Assembly (NCBI GenBank): GCA_024693845.1
Contig: JAILKJ010000016.1
Coordinates: forward strand, 1-64,000
Source: Lachnospiraceae bacterium
GTDB taxonomy: Bacteria; Bacillota; Clostridia; Lachnospirales; Lachnospiraceae
DNA length: 64,000 nucleotides
Reading direction: 5' to 3'
The notes under the pieces were generated by a model. It saw nothing but the letters and a program-made list of their open reading frames with translations, was not told the DNA's origin and made no database searches. Every line of letters begins with the position of its first letter. The first letter of the stretch is position 1. The translations under genes and the position numbers were made by a program. Positions 19,293-29,375 of the stretch are shown piece after piece.

Positions 19293-21008
19293 ATGGACAA
19301 GAAGAAGCAATTTAAACTGATGTTCAGGATGATGGTGGTATCACTGGTACCGCTGGGTGTATTGGCACTCATTGTGCTGATCATGACGGGCAGAGGTGTT
19401 CAGCAGGGTGTTTACGATGAGTTCCTCGGAGGACTTCGCAATGATACCCACATGCTGGAAGCTTTCTATCAGGGTGTTGCCGAGGGGGATTATTACCTGA
19501 ATGACGATGGAGACCTGATGAAGGGAGACCTGAACGTTACCCAGAATCTGGATCTGATCGATTCCTGTGTAAAGGATACGGACATTGCCCTGACACTGTT
19601 CTACGGGGATACGAGAAAAGCTACCACGCTGATCAGTGTGGAGAACGGACAGAGAATGATAGATACCCAGGCTTCTCCGCAGGTAGCAGAGAAGGTGCTT
19701 GGCGGCGGTGAATATCAGGCCACGGATCTGGTGATCAATACCATGCCTTATATGGCATATTATATTCCCATGAAGAATTCCGACGGCAGCATCGTTGGCA
19801 TGTATTTTGCAGGCGCACCCAGCAGCAACGTCAAGGCTTACATCCGCAACCGCATTATCCGCGTGGTTATCGTGGGAGCGATCCTGTTCATCGTGGGTAC
19901 GGTGCTGGTGATCTATTCTTCCAACAAGATCATCCTTTCCGTTAATGAAACCAGCCTGGCTCTTGAGAAGCTTTCAAACGGTGATCTTTCGGTTGATATC
20001 AATGAAAGACTGCTCAACAGGAACGATGAGATCGGAGATATGGGACGGTCGCTGCAGTCGACGCTGGAGAAGCTCAGATCGACGATCGCGGACGTTACTT
20101 CATCCGTTACCGAGCTTCGGCATGCTGGAGAGGATCTGACCGAGGTGGCATCCCAGAGTACCAGTACCACAGAGGATATCAGTTCTTCGGTGGAGGGTAT
20201 TTCCAACGGAGCGGTTTCCCAGGCCGAGGAAGTGGAAAAGGCAACCATGCTCATCTCCAACATGGGAGATCTGATCGGACAGATGGTGTCCAATATCGAG
20301 GCACTTTACGAGGCTTCCCAGGAGATGGACAGAGCCGGCGGACAGGCCAGAGAGAATATGCAGAAGCTTCGTGAGTATAACGACAATACCACAAGAGCCA
20401 TTGAGAGAGTTTCCGAGAATGTCCAGAAGACGGATAAGTCCGTAGAAGCCATTTCCGTGGCACTGGAGATGATCACCGACATCGCGGATGAGACCAATCT
20501 TCTGTCCCTGAATGCTTCCATCGAGGCAGCAAGAGCCGGAGATGCGGGCCGTGGTTTTGCGGTAGTTGCCGCTCAGATCCAGAAGCTGGCCGAGGAGTCT
20601 TCCATCAGTGCAAGCCGGATCGCAGAGATCATCCAGACTTTGTCAAGGGATTCTTCCGATACCCTGACCGTGATGGAGCAGGTACAGTCGGATGTGGCCC
20701 GTCAGTCGGAGGTTATGAACACCACCATCGATCAGTTCGCTGTAGTGACCGAAGGTATTGAGGCGGCCAATTCCCATACCGGTCAGATCAATACCGATGC
20801 CAAGAGCTGCGACAAAGCAAGAGAGGGCGTTGTGGATATCATCCAGAATCTGTCGGCCCTTTCCGAAGAAAATGCAGCCTCCAGCGAGGAGACCACGGCA
20901 GCCATGGTGGAAATGGATGCCACCATCGAAGGGTTGTCCAAATCGGCCAAAGTCCTGCAGTCTCTTGCCCAGGAGCTTGAGGAGGACATGGGATTTTTCA
21001 AGGTCTGA
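19293..21008 (+). CDS. Methyl-accepting chemotaxis protein with Cache-like sensor
   Basis: The 571-residue protein has an N-terminal membrane helix (near 12-33), an extracellular single-Cache-like sensor ([34 protein letters not shown]), a second helix near 190-210, a HAMP region, and the conserved receptor hairpin [20 protein letters not shown] near 400. It would signal to CheA/CheW at the cell pole. No other chemotaxis gene is nearby, so it is an orphan receptor. The ligand cannot be read from sequence. The start follows GGAGGCAGGTT. Confidence 0.95.
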   Translation: MDKKKQFKLMFRMMVVSLVPLGVLALIVLIMTGRGVQQGVYDEFLGGLRNDTHMLEAFYQGVAEGDYYLNDDGDLMKGDLNVTQNLDLIDSCVKDTDIALTLFYGDTRKATTLISVENGQRMIDTQASPQVAEKVLGGGEYQATDLVINTMPYMAYYIPMKNSDGSIVGMYFAGAPSSNVKAYIRNRIIRVVIVGAILFIVGTVLVIYSSNKIILSVNETSLALEKLSNGDLSVDINERLLNRNDEIGDMGRSLQSTLEKLRSTIADVTSSVTELRHAGEDLTEVASQSTSTTEDISSSVEGISNGAVSQAEEVEKATMLISNMGDLIGQMVSNIEALYEASQEMDRAGGQARENMQKLREYNDNTTRAIERVSENVQKTDKSVEAISVALEMITDIADETNLLSLNASIEAARAGDAGRGFAVVAAQIQKLAEESSISASRIAEIIQTLSRDSSDTLTVMEQVQSDVARQSEVMNTTIDQFAVVTEGIEAANSHTGQINTDAKSCDKAREGVVDIIQNLSALSEENAASSEETTAAMVEMDATIEGLSKSAKVLQSLAQELEEDMGFFKV

Positions 21009-21056
21009 GACCGGATGAAACGGTAAGATATCAATATATTGTATAAAACAAGCATG

Positions 21057-21103
21057 AAAAGAGCGGAAATGACCAAAGTTTGATTGTATTTCCGCTCTTT
21101 TTT
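21057..21103 (+). terminator. Terminator after the chemoreceptor gene
   Basis: AAGAGCGGAAAT (21059-21070) pairs with its complement at 21088-21099, with a 17-base loop, and the stem runs into a T tract. A preceding A tract is present. Confidence 0.88.
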
Positions 21104-21112
21104 GTGTATAAT
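21084..21112 (+). promoter_or_regulatory. Promoter of glgP
   Basis: TTGTAT (21084-21089) and TATAAT (21107-21112) are spaced by 17 bases. The -35 lies in the loop and descending arm of the upstream terminator. The leader before glgP is about 72 bases. Confidence 0.75.
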
Positions 21113-21190
21113 TAGCAGTGTGTGTGTCAATGATCTGCCGCAACGAGGGGGCAGAGCAGATAAATCTATCCACCCACTAAGGAGGAAACT

Positions 21191-23698
21191 ATGGCAGCAA
21201 AGAAAACTACCGTACCTGCGTCATCTACCTTTGACAAGGAACTGTTTAAGCGAAGTGTGCTTTACAATGTACGTACCCTGTACCGTAAGACCATGGAAGA
21301 GGCTACACCCCAGCAGATCTTTCAGGCGGTTGCTTACGCAGTAAAGGACCAGATCGTTGAGAACTGGATGGAAACACAGAAGCAGTACGAGAAGAAGGAT
21401 CCCAAGACCGTTTACTATCTGTCGATGGAGTTTTTGATGGGCCGTGCTTTGGGTAATGACCTTATCAACATGCAGGCTTATCAGCAGGTGAAGGAAGCTC
21501 TTGAGGAGCTGGGATGCGATATCAACATGGTTGAGGATCAGGAGCCCGATGCAGCTCTGGGAAACGGCGGTCTCGGAAGACTTGCAGCCTGCTTTTTGGA
21601 TTCCCTGGCAACCCTCGGTTATTCCGCTTACGGCTGCGGTATCCGTTATCGCTACGGTATGTTCAAGCAGAAGATCGTGGACGGCTTCCAGGTTGAGGTT
21701 CCCGATAACTGGCTGGTAGACGGCAATCCCTTGGAGCTTCGTCGTCCCGAGTATGCCAAGGAGGTTAAGTTCGGAGGCTATGTTTCCGTACATCAGGATG
21801 AGACCGGCAGAAGCCACTTCCGTCAGGAGGGTTATCAGTCGGTAACTGCCATCCCTTATGATATGCCTATCGTCGGCTATGGCAACGGTATCGTAAATAC
21901 CCTGAGGATCTGGGATGCACAGCCGGTTGAGTGCTTCCAGCTGGATTCCTTCGATAAGGGTGATTACCATAAGGCTGTTGAGCAGGAGAACCTGGCTCGC
22001 AACATCGTTGAGGTCCTTTACCCCAATGATAACCACTATGCAGGTAAGGAGCTTCGCTTAAAGCAGCAGTACTTCTTCATTTCCGCTTCCGTACAGGAGG
22101 CAGTTGCCAAGTACATGAGAAATCATGATGATATCAAGAAGTTCCATGAGAAGGTAACCTTCCAGCTCAATGATACCCATCCCACCGTGGCAGTGGCAGA
22201 GCTGATGCGTATCCTGATGGATGAGTACTTCCTTACCTGGGACGAAGCATGGGCGGTAACCACCAAGACCTGTGCATATACCAACCACACCATCATGTCC
22301 GAGGCACTTGAGAAATGGCCTATCGAGCTGTTCTCCCGCCTGCTTCCCCGTATCTATCAGATCGTTGAGGAGATCAACCGCCGCTTTGTTCTGGAGATCG
22401 AGACGAAGTATCCCGGCAACCAGGAGAAGATCCGCAAGATGGCCATCATCTATGACGGACAGGTGAAGATGGCTCACCTTGCCATCGCAGCAGGCTATTC
22501 CGTAAACGGTGTGGCAAGACTGCATACCGAGATCCTGAAGAATCAGGAGCTTCGTGATTTCTACGAGATGATGCCCGAGAAGTTCAACAACAAGACCAAC
22601 GGTATCACCCAGCGTCGTTTCCTTCTCCACGGCAATCCGCTTCTGGCAGAGTGGGTAACCGCTCATGTGGGTGCAGACTGGATCACCGATCTTCCCAAGA
22701 TCAAGAAGCTGGCCGTTTATGCGGATGATGCCAAGGCACAGCATGAATTTTTGAATATCAAGTATCAGAACAAGGTTCGTCTTGCAGAGTATATCCTTGA
22801 GCACAACGGTATTGAAGTGGATCCCAGATCCATCTTCGATGTTCAGGTCAAGAGACTGCATGAGTACAAGAGACAGCTTCTGAACATCCTTCATATCATG
22901 TATCTGTACAATGAGCTGAAGGAGAACCCCGAGATGGACTTCTATCCCAGAACCTTCATCTTCGGTGCAAAGGCAGCGGCAGGATATAAGAACGCCAAGC
23001 TGACCATCAAGCTGATCAACTCCGTAGCGGACGTGATCAACAATGACGAGTCCATCCACGGTAAGATCAAGGTGGTATTCATCGAGAACTACAGAGTTTC
23101 CAATGCAGAGTGGATCTTCGCGGCAGCTGATGTTTCCGAGCAGATCTCTACCGCATCCAAGGAAGCTTCCGGAACCGGTAACATGAAGTTCATGCTCAAC
23201 GGTGCCATCACCCTGGGAACCATGGACGGTGCTAACGTAGAGATCGTGGAAGAGGTCGGCGAGGATAACGCATTCATCTTCGGACTTACCTCCGATAAGG
23301 TCATCAACTATGAGAATAACGGCGGATACGATCCTATGGAAATCTTCAACAACGATCCGGATATCCGCAAGGTACTGATGCAGCTGATCAACGGTACATA
23401 CGCTGCAGATACAGAGCTGTTCAGGGATCTTTACAACTCACTGCTGAACACCCTGTCCACCTCCAAGGCAGATACCTACTTCATTCTGAAGGACTTCAAG
23501 CCCTATGCAAATGCACAGAAGGAAGTGGAGAAGGCTTACAGAGACGAGAAGGGCTGGGCAAGATCCGCGATCCTGAATATCGCACACAGCGGCAAGTTCA
23601 CTTCCGACCGTACGATCCAGCAGTATGTGGATGAGATCTGGCATCTGGACAAGGTTAGCCTGCCTAAGAAGAGAGCACCCAAGAAGACTGCTGAATAA
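21191..23698 (+). CDS. glgP: Glycogen/starch phosphorylase
   Basis: The 835-residue enzyme releases glucose 1-phosphate from alpha-1,4-glucans using pyridoxal phosphate. Family blocks are clear: YYLSMEFLMGRALGND (near 75), ALGNGGLGRLAACFLDS (near 120), QLNDTHPTVAVAELMR (near 320), and the cofactor site EASGTGNMKFMLNGA with its Lys near 666. Length is typical of the bacterial family. Strong AAGGAGG lies 5 bases before ATG. It has its own promoter and is followed by the DHH phosphoesterase gene, perhaps in one transcript. Confidence 0.97.
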   Translation: MAAKKTTVPASSTFDKELFKRSVLYNVRTLYRKTMEEATPQQIFQAVAYAVKDQIVENWMETQKQYEKKDPKTVYYLSMEFLMGRALGNDLINMQAYQQVKEALEELGCDINMVEDQEPDAALGNGGLGRLAACFLDSLATLGYSAYGCGIRYRYGMFKQKIVDGFQVEVPDNWLVDGNPLELRRPEYAKEVKFGGYVSVHQDETGRSHFRQEGYQSVTAIPYDMPIVGYGNGIVNTLRIWDAQPVECFQLDSFDKGDYHKAVEQENLARNIVEVLYPNDNHYAGKELRLKQQYFFISASVQEAVAKYMRNHDDIKKFHEKVTFQLNDTHPTVAVAELMRILMDEYFLTWDEAWAVTTKTCAYTNHTIMSEALEKWPIELFSRLLPRIYQIVEEINRRFVLEIETKYPGNQEKIRKMAIIYDGQVKMAHLAIAAGYSVNGVARLHTEILKNQELRDFYEMMPEKFNNKTNGITQRRFLLHGNPLLAEWVTAHVGADWITDLPKIKKLAVYADDAKAQHEFLNIKYQNKVRLAEYILEHNGIEVDPRSIFDVQVKRLHEYKRQLLNILHIMYLYNELKENPEMDFYPRTFIFGAKAAAGYKNAKLTIKLINSVADVINNDESIHGKIKVVFIENYRVSNAEWIFAAADVSEQISTASKEASGTGNMKFMLNGAITLGTMDGANVEIVEEVGEDNAFIFGLTSDKVINYENNGGYDPMEIFNNDPDIRKVLMQLINGTYAADTELFRDLYNSLLNTLSTSKADTYFILKDFKPYANAQKEVEKAYRDEKGWARSAILNIAHSGKFTSDRTIQQYVDEIWHLDKVSLPKKRAPKKTAE

Positions 23699-23765
23699 AA
23701 ACGTAACCAAGTAAGAGGTCAGAGGGGATATCCAAATACCCTAAAGGGCATAAAGGAGGATACGG

Positions 23766-24701
23766 ATGAAAAAAAGACTGGTAACGCGAAGCGATTTTGA
23801 CGGACTGGTTTGTGCCATGCTTTTAAAGGAGCTGGACATCATTGATGAGATCAAATTTGTTCATCCCAAGGATGTTCAGGACGGCAAGATCGAAATTACC
23901 GAGAATGATATCACCACGAACCTCCCCTTTGACGAAAGAGTGGGTCTGGCTTTTGACCATCATGAAAGTGAGCTGACCCGCAACCAGCAGAAAAAGAATC
24001 TGGACAGATTCATCATCGACGGAGATGCCAAATCCGCAGCCCGTGTGGTTTACGACTACTATGGCGGCAAGGAGAAGTTCAAGAGGGTTTCCGAGGAGAT
24101 CATGACGGCTGTGGATATCGGTGATTCCGCAGGCTTTACCCGGGAAGAGATCCTGGATCCCAAGGGCTGGGTATTGATCAATTTCCTGATGGATCCCAGA
24201 ACCGGTCTCGGAAGATTCCATAATTTCAGGATCTCCAACTACGATCTGATGATGGAGCTCATCGATTACTGCGTGAACCACAGTATCGATCAGATCATGG
24301 AGCTTCCGGATGTAAAGGAGAGGGTGGACCTGTACTTTGAACAGCAGGAGCTGTTCAAAAAGCAGCTGCAGGAGATCGTGAAGATCCACGACAAAGTAGC
24401 TGTCATCGATCTGAGGGATCTGGATACGATCTATGCCGGCAACCGTTTCATGGTATATGCTATGTGGCCCGAGATCGAGATGAGCGTTCATGTGGCCTGG
24501 GGATTCAAGAAACAGAATACCGCAGTCATGATCGGTAAATCCATCATCAACAAGGCTTCTCAGGTGAACATCGGAGACCTGTGTCTTTCCTACGGCGGCG
24601 GCGGACACGCCAATGCAGGTACCTGCCAGCTGGATAACGACAAGGTGGATGAATGCCTTCCCCACATCATTGATGTATTAAACGGGGTGGCTGAGATCTG
24701 A
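23766..24701 (+). CDS. DHH-family phosphoesterase
   Basis: The 311-residue protein has the DHH signature (RSDFDGLVCAMLLKE at the start and AFDHHESE near 60) and the C-terminal DHHA1 motif GGGHANAGTCQL (near 278). Relatives are nanoRNases, cyclic-dinucleotide phosphodiesterases or exopolyphosphatase-like enzymes; which substrate applies here is not clear. It has no PAS, GGDEF or membrane part, so it is not of the GdpP type. AAGGAGGATACGG precedes the start. It lies 67 bases after glgP. Confidence 0.88.
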   Translation: MKKRLVTRSDFDGLVCAMLLKELDIIDEIKFVHPKDVQDGKIEITENDITTNLPFDERVGLAFDHHESELTRNQQKKNLDRFIIDGDAKSAARVVYDYYGGKEKFKRVSEEIMTAVDIGDSAGFTREEILDPKGWVLINFLMDPRTGLGRFHNFRISNYDLMMELIDYCVNHSIDQIMELPDVKERVDLYFEQQELFKKQLQEIVKIHDKVAVIDLRDLDTIYAGNRFMVYAMWPEIEMSVHVAWGFKKQNTAVMIGKSIINKASQVNIGDLCLSYGGGGHANAGTCQLDNDKVDECLPHIIDVLNGVAEI

Positions 24702-24753
24702 GAATCGAATTTTTACGATTTGAGACCTCTGAACCGAAATTGAGATCAGAAAC

Positions 24754-24781
24754 ACGGCTTCGTGATGAAGCCGTTTTTTTT
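24754..24781 (+). terminator. Terminator after the DHH phosphoesterase gene
   Basis: ACGGCTTC (24754-24761) pairs with GAAGCCGT (24767-24774) over a 5-base loop, followed by seven further T. Confidence 0.9.
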
Positions 24782-24861
24782 GCTGAGAAGACCCGTGAAA
24801 AAATGCGATCATCATACATAGTTTCCAAAACCATGTTTGATGGTTTTTGATATGGTTTTCG

Positions 24862-24890
24862 TTGACTTTTATTTTTTTCTGATATATAGT
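24862..24890 (+). promoter_or_regulatory. Promoter of the degV gene
   Basis: TTGACT (24862-24867) and TATAGT (24885-24890) are 17 bases apart in an AT-rich stretch. Confidence 0.85.
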
Positions 24891-24925
24891 AACAGGGAAA
24901 GATTCTTACAGAGAAAGGAAAGATC

Positions 24926-25813
24926 ATGGCCGATTATGTATTGAGTGCCTGCTCCACAGCGGACCTTACCAAAGAACATTTTCAAAGAAGGAAGATCAGT
25001 TACATATGTTTCCATTATGAGCTGGACGGAAAACAATATCCCGATGACCTGGGAGAGACAATGTCTTTCAGCGATTTCTACGACGCCATGCGGGCCGGTG
25101 CCATGACCAAGACCAGTCAGGTGGGACTGGGGGAATATATCGACTACTTTGAGCCCATGCTGAAGGAAGGTAAGGATATCCTTCATGTATCGCTGTCCTC
25201 CGGTATCTCCGGTACGGTGAATTCCGCAAGGCTGGCCCAGGAGGAACTTCTGGAGAAGTATCCCGAAAGGAAGATCTTCATCATCGATTCCCTGGCGGCC
25301 TCCTCAGGCTACGGCCTTTTGCTGGACAAGCTTGCCGATCTGCGGGACGAGGGCATGAGCATCGACGATCTGGCTGTTTGGACCGAGGAACACAAGCTGG
25401 AGCTGCATCACTGGTTCTTTACTTCGGATCTGACCTATCTGATCCGGGGCGGCAGAGTATCCAAGGCAGCCGGTGTCGTGGGAGGTCTTTTGAATATCTG
25501 TCCTCTTCTGAATGTGGATCTGCTGGGAAGACTGATCTCCCGCGCCAAGCTTCGCGGTAAAAGTAAAGTTATCCAGGCAGCCTGGCAGAAGATGCAGGAG
25601 CATGCTGTTGACGGCCTGAATTACTCCGGTAAATGTTATATTTCCAGTTCCGACTGTATGGAAGACGCCAAGGCTCTTTCCGATCTGATCGAAGCCGGTA
25701 TGCCGAATCTGGACGGCAAGGTTCAGCATTACTCCATCGGAACCACCATCGGTGCCCACACCGGTCCGGGAACCGTGGCCCTGTTTTTCTGGGGTGACAA
25801 GAGAGCCGACTGA
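24926..25813 (+). CDS. DegV family fatty-acid-binding protein
   Basis: The 295-residue protein fits the DegV (FakB-type) family. STADL near residue 11 and the central TKTSQVGLGEY (near 57) and SLSSGISGTVNSA (near 91) match the ligand-binding loops, and the block LTYLIRGGRVSKAAG (near 170) is highly conserved. In Firmicutes such proteins present fatty acids to the FakA kinase for acyl-phosphate formation. No fakA is nearby. It has its own promoter and terminator. Confidence 0.93.
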   Translation: MADYVLSACSTADLTKEHFQRRKISYICFHYELDGKQYPDDLGETMSFSDFYDAMRAGAMTKTSQVGLGEYIDYFEPMLKEGKDILHVSLSSGISGTVNSARLAQEELLEKYPERKIFIIDSLAASSGYGLLLDKLADLRDEGMSIDDLAVWTEEHKLELHHWFFTSDLTYLIRGGRVSKAAGVVGGLLNICPLLNVDLLGRLISRAKLRGKSKVIQAAWQKMQEHAVDGLNYSGKCYISSSDCMEDAKALSDLIEAGMPNLDGKVQHYSIGTTIGAHTGPGTVALFFWGDKRAD

Positions 25814-25837
25814 GTACATTTTTCATCGATGACCCAA

Positions 25838-25870
25838 AGGCATCTGTTTTTATAAAGCAGATGTCTTTTT
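25838..25870 (+). terminator. Terminator after the degV gene
   Basis: AGGCATCTG (25838-25846) pairs with CAGATGTCT (25858-25866), one pair being G-U, and is followed by T residues. Confidence 0.8.
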
Positions 25871-25884
25871 ATGTAGAAAAAAAT

Positions 25885-25900
25885 CCTAATTGTGGTACAA
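25885..25900 (+). promoter_or_regulatory. Extended -10 promoter element of the GGDEF gene
   Basis: TGTGGTACAAT occurs about 60 bases before the chosen start. No good -35 is seen. The same TGGTACAAT core stands before the htrA-like gene and the second YdjG-like gene, so it looks like a local promoter style. A TTG codon in this element opens a longer frame but has no ribosome site. Confidence 0.5.
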
Positions 25901-25958
25901 TGGTAAACGGGTGGTTGCGTCTTGGCAACTAAGTATTTTTTCGGATGGTAAGATACAA

Positions 25959-27023
25959 ATGAACAGAAATAAAAGAATCATGATGGCAGTTTATGCCTCT
26001 TCCCTCGGTAACTCCACTGTCGCATTGTTTCTCGTTGCGGCCATGGAGATCTTTATGCTGTGCTACTCAGTCATAAATGTAGACCTGTACGGATCCTATC
26101 TGCACAGATACCGTTTATTCTACATTGCACTTCTTTCCGTGGCGCTGATCAATATCGCTCTGAACCGGTATGTGAAAAAGGATATCGAGAAGCGTTATAC
26201 GATCCTGAATATATCCAATCCTCTCTGTGCGATCTTTTTCTATGTGTGGACGCTGGGGATTACCTATTCCGACGTGCGGATCGGCGGGGTGATCGAACCG
26301 ACGGTATATATGACATCCTCTCTCATCGTTCCGCTGAGTTTCTATCTGTATCCCGCTGTCTATGCGATAGCCGTGCTGATCACGGATCTGATCATGCTGT
26401 ATATGTCGGTCACCATAACGGGCTCCGAGGCGCAGATCATCAACCTGAGCATTTTCTTTGTTTTCCAGATGATCCTCGGCGTTGTATTCCTGCGGACCAA
26501 AACCCGTCTGGCAGAGAAGATCGTCACCGAGATGGATAATGCGGATACGGATGCCCTGACCGGAAGACCCAACAGACGGGCTTATGAAACGGAGATCAAG
26601 AAGCTGTCCAAGTCAAGGCTTGCGGACGAGCTTGTTTATATGACCATTGATATCAATGCACTGAAGAATACCAACGACACTCTCGGTCATGAAAAGGGCG
26701 ATAAGCTGATCATCGGTGTGGCGGAGTGTATTGAGGAAAGCCTTTGTGAAAAAGGAAAGATGTTCAGGGTCGGCGGCGATGAATTTGCGGTCATCCTGCA
26801 TGCCACCCCCAGTCAGCTCAAGGAGCTTATGGGAGCCTATGAGGTCCGTGTCAAGAACTGGGCCGATAAGAACAAACTCCCTTTAAGTACCTCTTACGGA
26901 TATGTATGTCATCTTGAATTCCCGGACAAGACCATTACGGATCTGGCCAAGATCGCCGATGATCGGATGTACGAGAACAAGAACCGCTTTTATCAGATGC
27001 ATGAGAATATCCGGAGAAGATAA
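25959..27023 (+). CDS. Membrane-bound GGDEF-domain protein (putative diguanylate cyclase)
   Basis: The first 190 residues hold about six hydrophobic helices, and the rest is a GGDEF domain with [14 protein letters not shown] at its start and [11 protein letters not shown] at the catalytic site (near 271). The intact GGDEF motif suggests it makes cyclic di-GMP. The ATG at 25959 is preferred over an upstream TTG that overlaps the promoter; the ribosome site is weak (GGATGGTAAG). It lacks a recognisable RxxD inhibitory site just upstream of GGDEF. The next gene starts 20 bases on. Confidence 0.9.
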   Translation: MNRNKRIMMAVYASSLGNSTVALFLVAAMEIFMLCYSVINVDLYGSYLHRYRLFYIALLSVALINIALNRYVKKDIEKRYTILNISNPLCAIFFYVWTLGITYSDVRIGGVIEPTVYMTSSLIVPLSFYLYPAVYAIAVLITDLIMLYMSVTITGSEAQIINLSIFFVFQMILGVVFLRTKTRLAEKIVTEMDNADTDALTGRPNRRAYETEIKKLSKSRLADELVYMTIDINALKNTNDTLGHEKGDKLIIGVAECIEESLCEKGKMFRVGGDEFAVILHATPSQLKELMGAYEVRVKNWADKNKLPLSTSYGYVCHLEFPDKTITDLAKIADDRMYENKNRFYQMHENIRRR

Positions 27024-27043
27024 GTAACAGGAAGGAGAACAGA

Positions 27044-29353
27044 ATGATCCAATTATACGAGGAAGGCATTTATCTGGTAAAAGGAGAGAAGATCATACCC
27101 GACGGACCTTCGGCAGCGGAATTGCTGAAAGCCGAGACCGGTAAGGCGCCTTCAAAACAGGAAGCGGCAGAGGGGACCATCGCCTACGGGATCTTAAAAA
27201 GCCATAATACCTCCGGCAACATGGAAAAGCTTAAGATCAAATTTGACAAGCTGACCAGCCACGACATTACCTTTGTGGGTATCATCCAGACCGCAAGGGC
27301 ATCAGGTCTTGAGAAATTCCCCATCCCTTACGTGCTGACCAACTGCCATAACTCCCTTTGTGCGGTGGGCGGAACCATCAACGAAGATGACCATATGTTT
27401 GGCCTTACCTGTGCCAAGAAATACGGCGGTGTTTATGTTCCGCCTCATCAGGCTGTCATTCATCAGTTTGCAAGGGAGATGCTTGCAGGCGGCGGCAGGA
27501 TGATCCTGGGTTCCGATTCTCACACCCGCTACGGCGCACTGGGTACCATGGCCATGGGAGAAGGCGGACCGGAGCTGGTTAAGCAGCTGCTTTCCCAGAC
27601 CTATGATATCAACATGCCCGGCGTTGTAGCCGTATATCTGGAAGGCGAGCCTGCCTTCGGCGTAGGCCCTCAGGATGTGGCTCTGGCCATCATCGGCGTC
27701 GTATTTGAGAAAGGCTATGTAAAAAATAAAGTCATGGAGTTCGTAGGCCCCGGCGTAGCAAGCCTGTCGGCTGATTTCAGGATCGGCATTGACGTAATGA
27801 CCACCGAGACCACCTGCCTGTCTTCCATCTGGGAGACCGATGAGAAGATCAAAGAGTTTTATGATATCCACGGCAGGAGCGCTGACTTCGGCAGCGAGCT
27901 TCATCCCGCAGACGTTACCTACTATGACGGCTGCATAAAGATCGATCTTTCCAAGATCAAACCCATGATCGCAATGCCCTTCCATCCCAGCAACACCTAT
28001 ACCATCGATGAGGTGAATGCCAATCTTACCGATATCCTTGCCGATGTGGAGAAAAGAGCCCTTGTCAGCTTAGACGGAGCCGTAGAGTACTCTCTCCGGG
28101 ACAAGGTAAGAGACGGCGCTTTCTATGTGGATCAGGGCATCATTGCAGGTTGTGCCGGCGGCGGCTTCGAAAATATCTGTGCCGCAGCGGACATCCTGAA
28201 GGGAGAGTATATCGGCTCTGACGGCTTTACACTGAGTGTTTATCCGGCTTCCATGCCCGTCTATATGGAATTGATCCGCAACGGCTGCGCAGCTACGCTG
28301 ATGGAGACAGGTGCGGTATTGAAGACCGCCTTCTGCGGTCCCTGCTTCGGAGCAGGCGATACTCCCGCAAACAATGCTTTCTCCATCCGTCATTCCACGA
28401 GAAACTTCCCCAACAGAGAAGGTTCCAAGCTTCAGAGCGGACAGATCGCATCGGTAGCCCTGATGGATGCAAGATCCATAGCGGCCACCGCGGCCAACAA
28501 AGGAAAGCTTACTCCCGCAACCGCCTTTGGCGGAAGCTTCACCGGATATCAGTATCACTTTGACGAGAAGATCTATGCCAACCGTGTCTTTGATTCCAAG
28601 GGCGTTGCAGATCCGGATGTGGAGATCCAGTTTGGTCCCAACATCAAGGACTGGCCGAAGATGGTGGCATTGACGGATAATCTGGTCCTTCGTGTCGTAT
28701 CCGAGATCCATGATCCCGTGACCACCACGGATGAGCTGATCCCCTCCGGGGAGACCTCTTCCTACAGGTCCAACCCTCTGGGACTTGCGGAGTTCACCCT
28801 TTCCCGTAAGGATCCTGCTTATGTGGGACGCGCCAAGGAGATCCAGAAGGTTGAGAAGGCAAGAGAAGCTTATCTGGCAGGAGAAAGCGATGAAAAGCCC
28901 TGTCAGGCGCTGGAAGGCTTCCATGATATCATGCAGACCATCAAGGCATCCTTCCCGGAGGTTTCTTCGAAGAACACCGGTATGGGATCCACGATCTTTG
29001 CGGTGAAGCCCGGAGACGGTTCCGCCAGAGAGCAGGCGGCAAGCTGTCAGAAGGTACTGGGCGGCTGGGCCAACATCGCCAATGAATATGCAACCAAGAG
29101 ATACCGTTCCAATCTGATCAACTGGGGTATGCTTCCTCTGCTGATCCCCGAAGGAGAGTTGCCTTTTGCTAACCTGGACTACATCTTCCTTCCGGGCATC
29201 CGTGAGGAGGTTGAGAAGAAGGCGGATAAGATCAAAGCCTTTGCAGTGAAAGGCAGTGAGCTCAAAGAGTTTGAGATGACACTGGGCGAGCTTACGGATG
29301 AAGAAAGACAGATCATCCTGAAGGGATGTCTGATCAATTATAACCGGGTATAA
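27044..29353 (+). CDS. Aconitase-family hydratase
   Basis: The 769-residue protein belongs to the aconitase superfamily. Candidate iron-sulfur ligands are the Cys in [13 protein letters not shown] (near 370) and the pair in [10 protein letters not shown] (near 432-435). The active-site-like [20 protein letters not shown] (near 160-180) is clear. Its order of blocks and size resemble the poorly characterised YbhJ-type hydratases rather than AcnA or AcnB, so the substrate is uncertain. No citrate synthase or isocitrate dehydrogenase gene is adjacent. AAGGAGAACAGA precedes the start. It lies between a GGDEF gene and a YdjG-like gene, which does not reveal a pathway. Confidence 0.88.
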   Translation: MIQLYEEGIYLVKGEKIIPDGPSAAELLKAETGKAPSKQEAAEGTIAYGILKSHNTSGNMEKLKIKFDKLTSHDITFVGIIQTARASGLEKFPIPYVLTNCHNSLCAVGGTINEDDHMFGLTCAKKYGGVYVPPHQAVIHQFAREMLAGGGRMILGSDSHTRYGALGTMAMGEGGPELVKQLLSQTYDINMPGVVAVYLEGEPAFGVGPQDVALAIIGVVFEKGYVKNKVMEFVGPGVASLSADFRIGIDVMTTETTCLSSIWETDEKIKEFYDIHGRSADFGSELHPADVTYYDGCIKIDLSKIKPMIAMPFHPSNTYTIDEVNANLTDILADVEKRALVSLDGAVEYSLRDKVRDGAFYVDQGIIAGCAGGGFENICAAADILKGEYIGSDGFTLSVYPASMPVYMELIRNGCAATLMETGAVLKTAFCGPCFGAGDTPANNAFSIRHSTRNFPNREGSKLQSGQIASVALMDARSIAATAANKGKLTPATAFGGSFTGYQYHFDEKIYANRVFDSKGVADPDVEIQFGPNIKDWPKMVALTDNLVLRVVSEIHDPVTTTDELIPSGETSSYRSNPLGLAEFTLSRKDPAYVGRAKEIQKVEKAREAYLAGESDEKPCQALEGFHDIMQTIKASFPEVSSKNTGMGSTIFAVKPGDGSAREQAASCQKVLGGWANIANEYATKRYRSNLINWGMLPLLIPEGELPFANLDYIFLPGIREEVEKKADKIKAFAVKGSELKEFEMTLGELTDEERQIILKGCLINYNRV

Positions 29354-29375
29354 AACAAACCAGGAGGGTATAACT

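Noticed and set aside
25890-25958. TTG start for the GGDEF gene
   Set aside because: The codon is inside the TGTGGTACAAT promoter element and has no ribosome site.
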